Below, piece by piece: positions 60,386 to 64,000 of a stretch of 64,000 nucleotides of DNA; position 1 is the first letter of the stretch, and each line of letters starts with the position of its first letter. The stretch spans positions 994,882-1,058,881 of the forward strand of contig LSYV01000003.1 of NCBI GenBank assembly GCA_001584585.1. Direction: 5' to 3'. Origin of the DNA: Gonium pectorale. Taxonomy: Eukaryota > Chlorophyta > Chlorophyceae > Chlamydomonadales > Volvocaceae. Both the position numbers and the translations under genes were made by a program. The notes beneath the pieces are model-generated. The model was given only the letters and a program-made list of their open reading frames with translations, did not search any database and was not told where the DNA came from.

Positions 60386-62685
60386 CTAATGGGCGTCCGC
60401 TGGACACGGAACCGCATGCTCGCCGCCCTCTGCCTCCGTGTGCGCCAGTGCAGCCAGCACCGCTGCGTGCCGCCGCGCAGCCGCAGCAGCCTCCGCTGCC
60501 TCCAAACCCTCGCCCGGCTCCACAGCGCGCAGGCCGCCCGTTCCCCCTCCCCCCTCCCTCCTTCCCGCTCCCACCGCAGCCTCCGCCGCCACCGTCGGCG
60601 GCGCCAGGAGCGTCGCCTTGATCGTCAGTGCCAGCGCCTGCTGCGCATCCGGGCCGGACCTCGTGAGCCGCACCGCCACGCGGAGCGCCCTCCCCCCCGG
60701 CTCCGACCACACCACGCGCCCCACGCAGTGCAGCGTGTCGCCCGGCCGCGCGGGCGCCGAGATGGCTCCCTCCTCCAGGGCCAGCAGCTCGCAGGGCGAC
60801 CCCGCAAAGGCCTCCGCCGTGGCGGCTGCGTGCTCGTAGGCGAGGCGCAGCAGGTGGCCTCCAAAGACCGTGCCGCTGGTGTTGCGGTCCTCCCAGCGCG
60901 CCACCACGCTGCGGCGCAGCTCGGTCGCCCCAACGGGGACGGCCGAAGCCGAGGCGTCACCATGGCGCGTGCCAGATAGGACGGCTAGCGCGGCGGCGCT
61001 GGGCTCCTGGGCGGCCGCGGTAGCGGCGGCGGCGCCGAGGTGGTGGTGCTCCCCTCCCGCCTGCGCGTCGCAATGTGCCGGTGGCCGAGCGGGCTTCGCC
61101 CCAGGCGTATCCCGGCCTAGACGCCCCACCGAGCCCTCCGCCACCGCGGGCCCATGCTCCGCCGCGCCAGACCCCTCAGCCGCAGGCGCCACGTGTGCCG
61201 CTCCCGCCGCCGCATGCCCGCCGCCGTGGCCGTGGCCGTGGCCAGCGGCGGCGGCCGTGGCGCCGTGCCCCTTGTCCTGCTCCCGTCGCAGCTGGCGCAG
61301 GCGGTGGTGCTCCCGGCCGCGGCGGAACAGCTCCCGCTCTAGGGGCCCACGGGGGTGCAGCGGCGGCACATCCACCGCCCGCCGCAGCGACGAGTCGCGC
61401 AGCGCCATCACAAACTCAGCTGCTGCCAGGAGCCGCCCGGGCGGCAGCACGCGCACGGAGCCCGCGCCCCCGCGCCGGGCGTCGGCGTCGGTGGGGGTGG
61501 GTGCTGGATTGGAGGGCGCGTTGGCGGCTGAGGGGCCGTCAGTAGTGAGCTGCAGCAGCACTTCCATGCTGCTGCGGCCTACCCAGGTCACCTGGGGCCC
61601 CATGGTGTAGCACACGAGGGCAGCGGGCATAAAGGGCGAAACGCTGGGTGCCGCTGAGGATGGAGGCCTGCGGGTTCACCACTTGTGCCCACGGAAAGAC
61701 ATGCACGTGCCCTTCTGCAACTTGCTTAAATCCTAATGGGTCGAAGGCCTCGTGTGCGAGCATTTATGAGAAGCATTGACCGCAGTGTTGGCCAAGGGCC
61801 GGGCAGCGCCCACCTGGCATGGCTGCTGCCGCCCGGGGCCATGCAGGACCTCCGCGCGCGCTGCGAGGAGTTCCCTCAGACGGTTGCCCAAATATCAAAC
61901 CCCCTCCTCTCCCATCTCCTGTCCTCCGAAGGCCCCAGCCGCCGCAGCCGCACCTGCCCAGCCAGCCGCATGTCGACAGGCGCCAGCTCCACCAGGCCAC
62001 CCGCGCTGCCACCGCCTCCTCGCTCTTGTGGGACCCCTCCTCCGCCTTCCCGCTCATCCTCGCCCCCATCCTCGCCCTCGTCCTCGTCCTCGGGCCGCGC
62101 CCGCAGGTGCCACGTGAAGCGCTCCATGATGGCCGTTACCAGCATGCTGTCCGGTACAGCGCCCACGTGGCGGGCCGCCACGTCAGCCGCGAAGGTGTCA
62201 AAGTCCTCCAGGAAGGGTTCCGGGGCCAGGAGGGCGGGGCCGCCGGGGCTGGGATCGCCGGGGACACTGGAGCTGGGCTGGGGGCTGAGGTAGGCGCGCC
62301 ACAGGTCGGGCCGCGAAGCGAAGGGGTAGCGGACTTCCATGTACGATGGCGGCGGCGCCGGAGCACCGGCCCCGTCGGCGCCCGCAGGCAAGTGATGGTC
62401 CTTGTGGTTGTGATGGCGGTGGTGATGATGGTGGGGGAAGTGGAGGTGGGGTTGGTGGTGGGGAAGGGGATGCAAGTGGATGCGGTGGCTGCGGTGTGGC
62501 CCGTGCGGCTGCGGCTGCGGCGGATTCGCCGCTGCGTCGTGGGGCGCGCCTGCCGCCCCCGCAGCTGCGCGGTCGTGGTCCTCCTGTCGCCGGTCGTGCC
62601 TCTGTTGGTGGTTGCGGTAGAGCGCATCAGAGGCTGGTCTGGCGGTCTCGGGGGCGCCCTCCTCTGGCCCGCGGGCTGGCGCCAT
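60386..62685 (-). CDS. Acyl-CoA thioesterase, double HotDog (ACOT9-like)
   Basis: Hydrolyses acyl-CoA to free fatty acid and CoA; ACOT9-type enzymes are usually organellar. Two exons, 62685-61954 and 61591-60386, joined in phase 0 within LAGQ/VTWVGRSSMEV, a conserved family junction, give about 645 residues. HotDog 1 runs from LEDFDTFAADVAARH through DSMLVTAIMERF to VTWVGRSSMEVLLQL. HotDog 2 has the family signature EDRNTSGTVFGGHLLRLAYEHAAATAEAFAG, then LHCVGRVVWSE. Acidic and Gly-rich inserts interrupt HotDog 1 (EDEDEGEDGG...), and a long Ala/His/Gly linker separates the two domains. The N-terminus has a His-rich run (HHHHHRHHNHKDHH). The ATG at 62683-62685 (MAPARGPEEG) is the first in frame that I would trust, but it does not look like a transit peptide, so a further 5' exon is possible. 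Confidence 0.8.
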
Positions 62686-64000
62686 GCACACAGCGGAGGG
62701 CGGATCCAGCCAAGGCGCTGCAACCTCCGAAAGGAAGGGGGCGGGGTCGCCTGCAGCTGGATCGCTATCGGCGCCTTGGCTGGCTGCGTTACGGGTGGGT
62801 GTGTCGATTTCCTACGTGGAACCAGTTGGGGTCGAGGTGTCAGGCAGGACGCCGTCAGCAGCACGTCAGCTGAGGTCGTCGTCGGTTTGTTATCCCCTGG
62901 CCGTCTGCTTCTAACCCGTGCCTGCGCGCCACTCCTCCCATCGATAGGCGGGCCTCAATGCTCTAGATTCACGACGCACCGCGTATCTGAGTTCCAAAGC
63001 GCGACTTTCAAAGCTCCGCGCGCGATAGCCGCTGATTGGGTGTGTGTATGGCAACAGCGCAGCGAGCTCTTGCGGGTTTGCGAGGGCGAGGTTTGTCTCG
63101 GGCGGAGCCCGCAAGCGAGGCTGCGTAATCGCGAGCCGAGAGAGCCATATTAGGTAACTGTGGCGAAATCCCATAGCCCCATAAGCTCCATGACAAAAGC
63201 TAGGATTCTGGGGTTTCATTGCTTTATTTGCCAACGGTTGGCGGTGGTTACAGTTTGCGCGACGTGCGCGCCTAGATTTGCCACCGCCGTAGTCTACAGG
63301 CGCAGGCGTCTGGGTTGGGATTGTCTGGGACTAGGTGTGGGCACTACGGCACCTGGCTGAAGGTTAGGATGCCGTGCAAGAAGCCGCGTAATGGGCCTGG
63401 GCCGCTTGTCCGCGGTTACTCATGCGTTTCCTCCCAGGCTGTGCAACCCGTACATATTGATCTGAGACCCTTTCGACTGAAATGTAGCATTTGGCAATAT
63501 GGCCATGGTGTTTAGCGCATGGGCCCGGGACCGTGGCCGCGGCTCTTGGCAGGCGTTCTCAAAGTGTACAACTCCGCTGCCAAGAGCCTGCTAAAAGCTC
63601 CGAATTTCGAATCTTACGTGTATCTTGGTGCCACACTGCACCGATGTCTGCACGCGCAAAGCATGTATTCTATATTCGTAACAGCGTGTTTAGCTTTTAC
63701 ATGCATTGCTTGCCTTGGTGCTTGCGGCACCGGCGTTATTCTGATCTGTAGAAGATTAATTTCTCGGATTTAACACCGGAGCATTAGCAGTAAAGCCGGG
63801 TGGGGGGGGGAGCGCGGGGAAGCGCAAAACCCGCATGCTGTACGGGCATGCCTGCGCCTTACGTGTGACTGCATGCCAATGCTCCTCCAACTATAACGCT
63901 TTGTACAGTCCATCCAGTTCCTATTGCAGCTGCGAGCACTGCGGAAGCTTTCACAAATTCACCAAACGTCGCGTTCGCGCGCAGCAAATATCGTTGCATT
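62686..64000. other. Right end, no gene recognised
   Basis: The region upstream of the thioesterase. Short open frames on both strands show no family. The far right is AT-richer than the genes. Nothing here can be annotated beyond a likely promoter for the thioesterase. Confidence 0.4.

Noticed and set aside
63519..63773. Plus-strand frame with a hydrophobic end near the right edge
   Set aside because: Short, with no homologue recognised, and AT-richer than the real exons. It may be chance.

Overview
This window is nuclear DNA of a green alga. The genes have many short introns with GT-AG (a few GC-AG) borders, GC is high, the proteins are rich in Ala, Gly and Pro, one gene encodes a plastid inner-envelope protein of the TIC21 type, and TGTAA, the usual chlorophyte poly(A) signal, lies downstream of several genes. 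A chlorophycean, perhaps volvocine, alga is the best guess from style alone. A loxP-type linker remnant next to a 691-base run of N suggests an assembly that used Cre/loxP circularised mate-pair reads. Gene models below were built by eye: exons were joined where splice sites, reading phase and family or paralogue similarity agree.

Region 1 (1-25.4 kb, minus strand) is a tandem array of large, low-complexity proteins with GATA-like zinc fingers (C-X2-C-X19-21-C-X2-C). Two gene types alternate. Type I starts MDQS and has long modular exons. Type II starts MASQAA and has one long two-finger exon followed by four short conserved exons. In transcription order the array is I-B (25245 to about 15994, 3' part frameshifted), II-B (15765-12085), I-A (10686-6783), II-A (6567-2795), and a third type I copy (1099 to 233 and beyond the left edge). 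The type I genes share an inverted repeat 170-190 bp upstream of their ATG, and the duplication includes intergenic DNA. Modules have been duplicated, deleted and partly homogenised between copies. I do not recognise the family beyond its fingers, and it is the best candidate here for something undescribed.

Region 2 (26-64 kb) holds ordinary housekeeping genes: MOB1 (plus, 26177-28133), succinate-semialdehyde dehydrogenase (plus, 29723-35701, with the assembly gap wholly inside intron 5), a TIC21-like protein (minus, 38142-40866), a CMGC-like protein kinase (minus, 41359-43991), a PRMT3-type arginine methyltransferase whose N-terminal zinc finger has lost three of four ligands (minus, 45602-49695), exportin-2/CSE1 in 22 exons (plus, 50061-59075), and an ACOT9-like HotDog acyl-CoA thioesterase (minus, 60386-62685). 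PRMT3 and exportin-2 are head to head over 365 bp. Exportin-2 and the thioesterase converge.

These region 2 genes do not form one pathway. They cover signalling and cell division (MOB1), GABA and redox metabolism (SSADH), plastid import or transport (TIC21), phosphorylation, arginine methylation, nuclear export of importin-alpha, and acyl-CoA hydrolysis. All exon sums in the seven region 2 models and in II-A, II-B and I-A are multiples of three, which is independent support for the splicing proposed.
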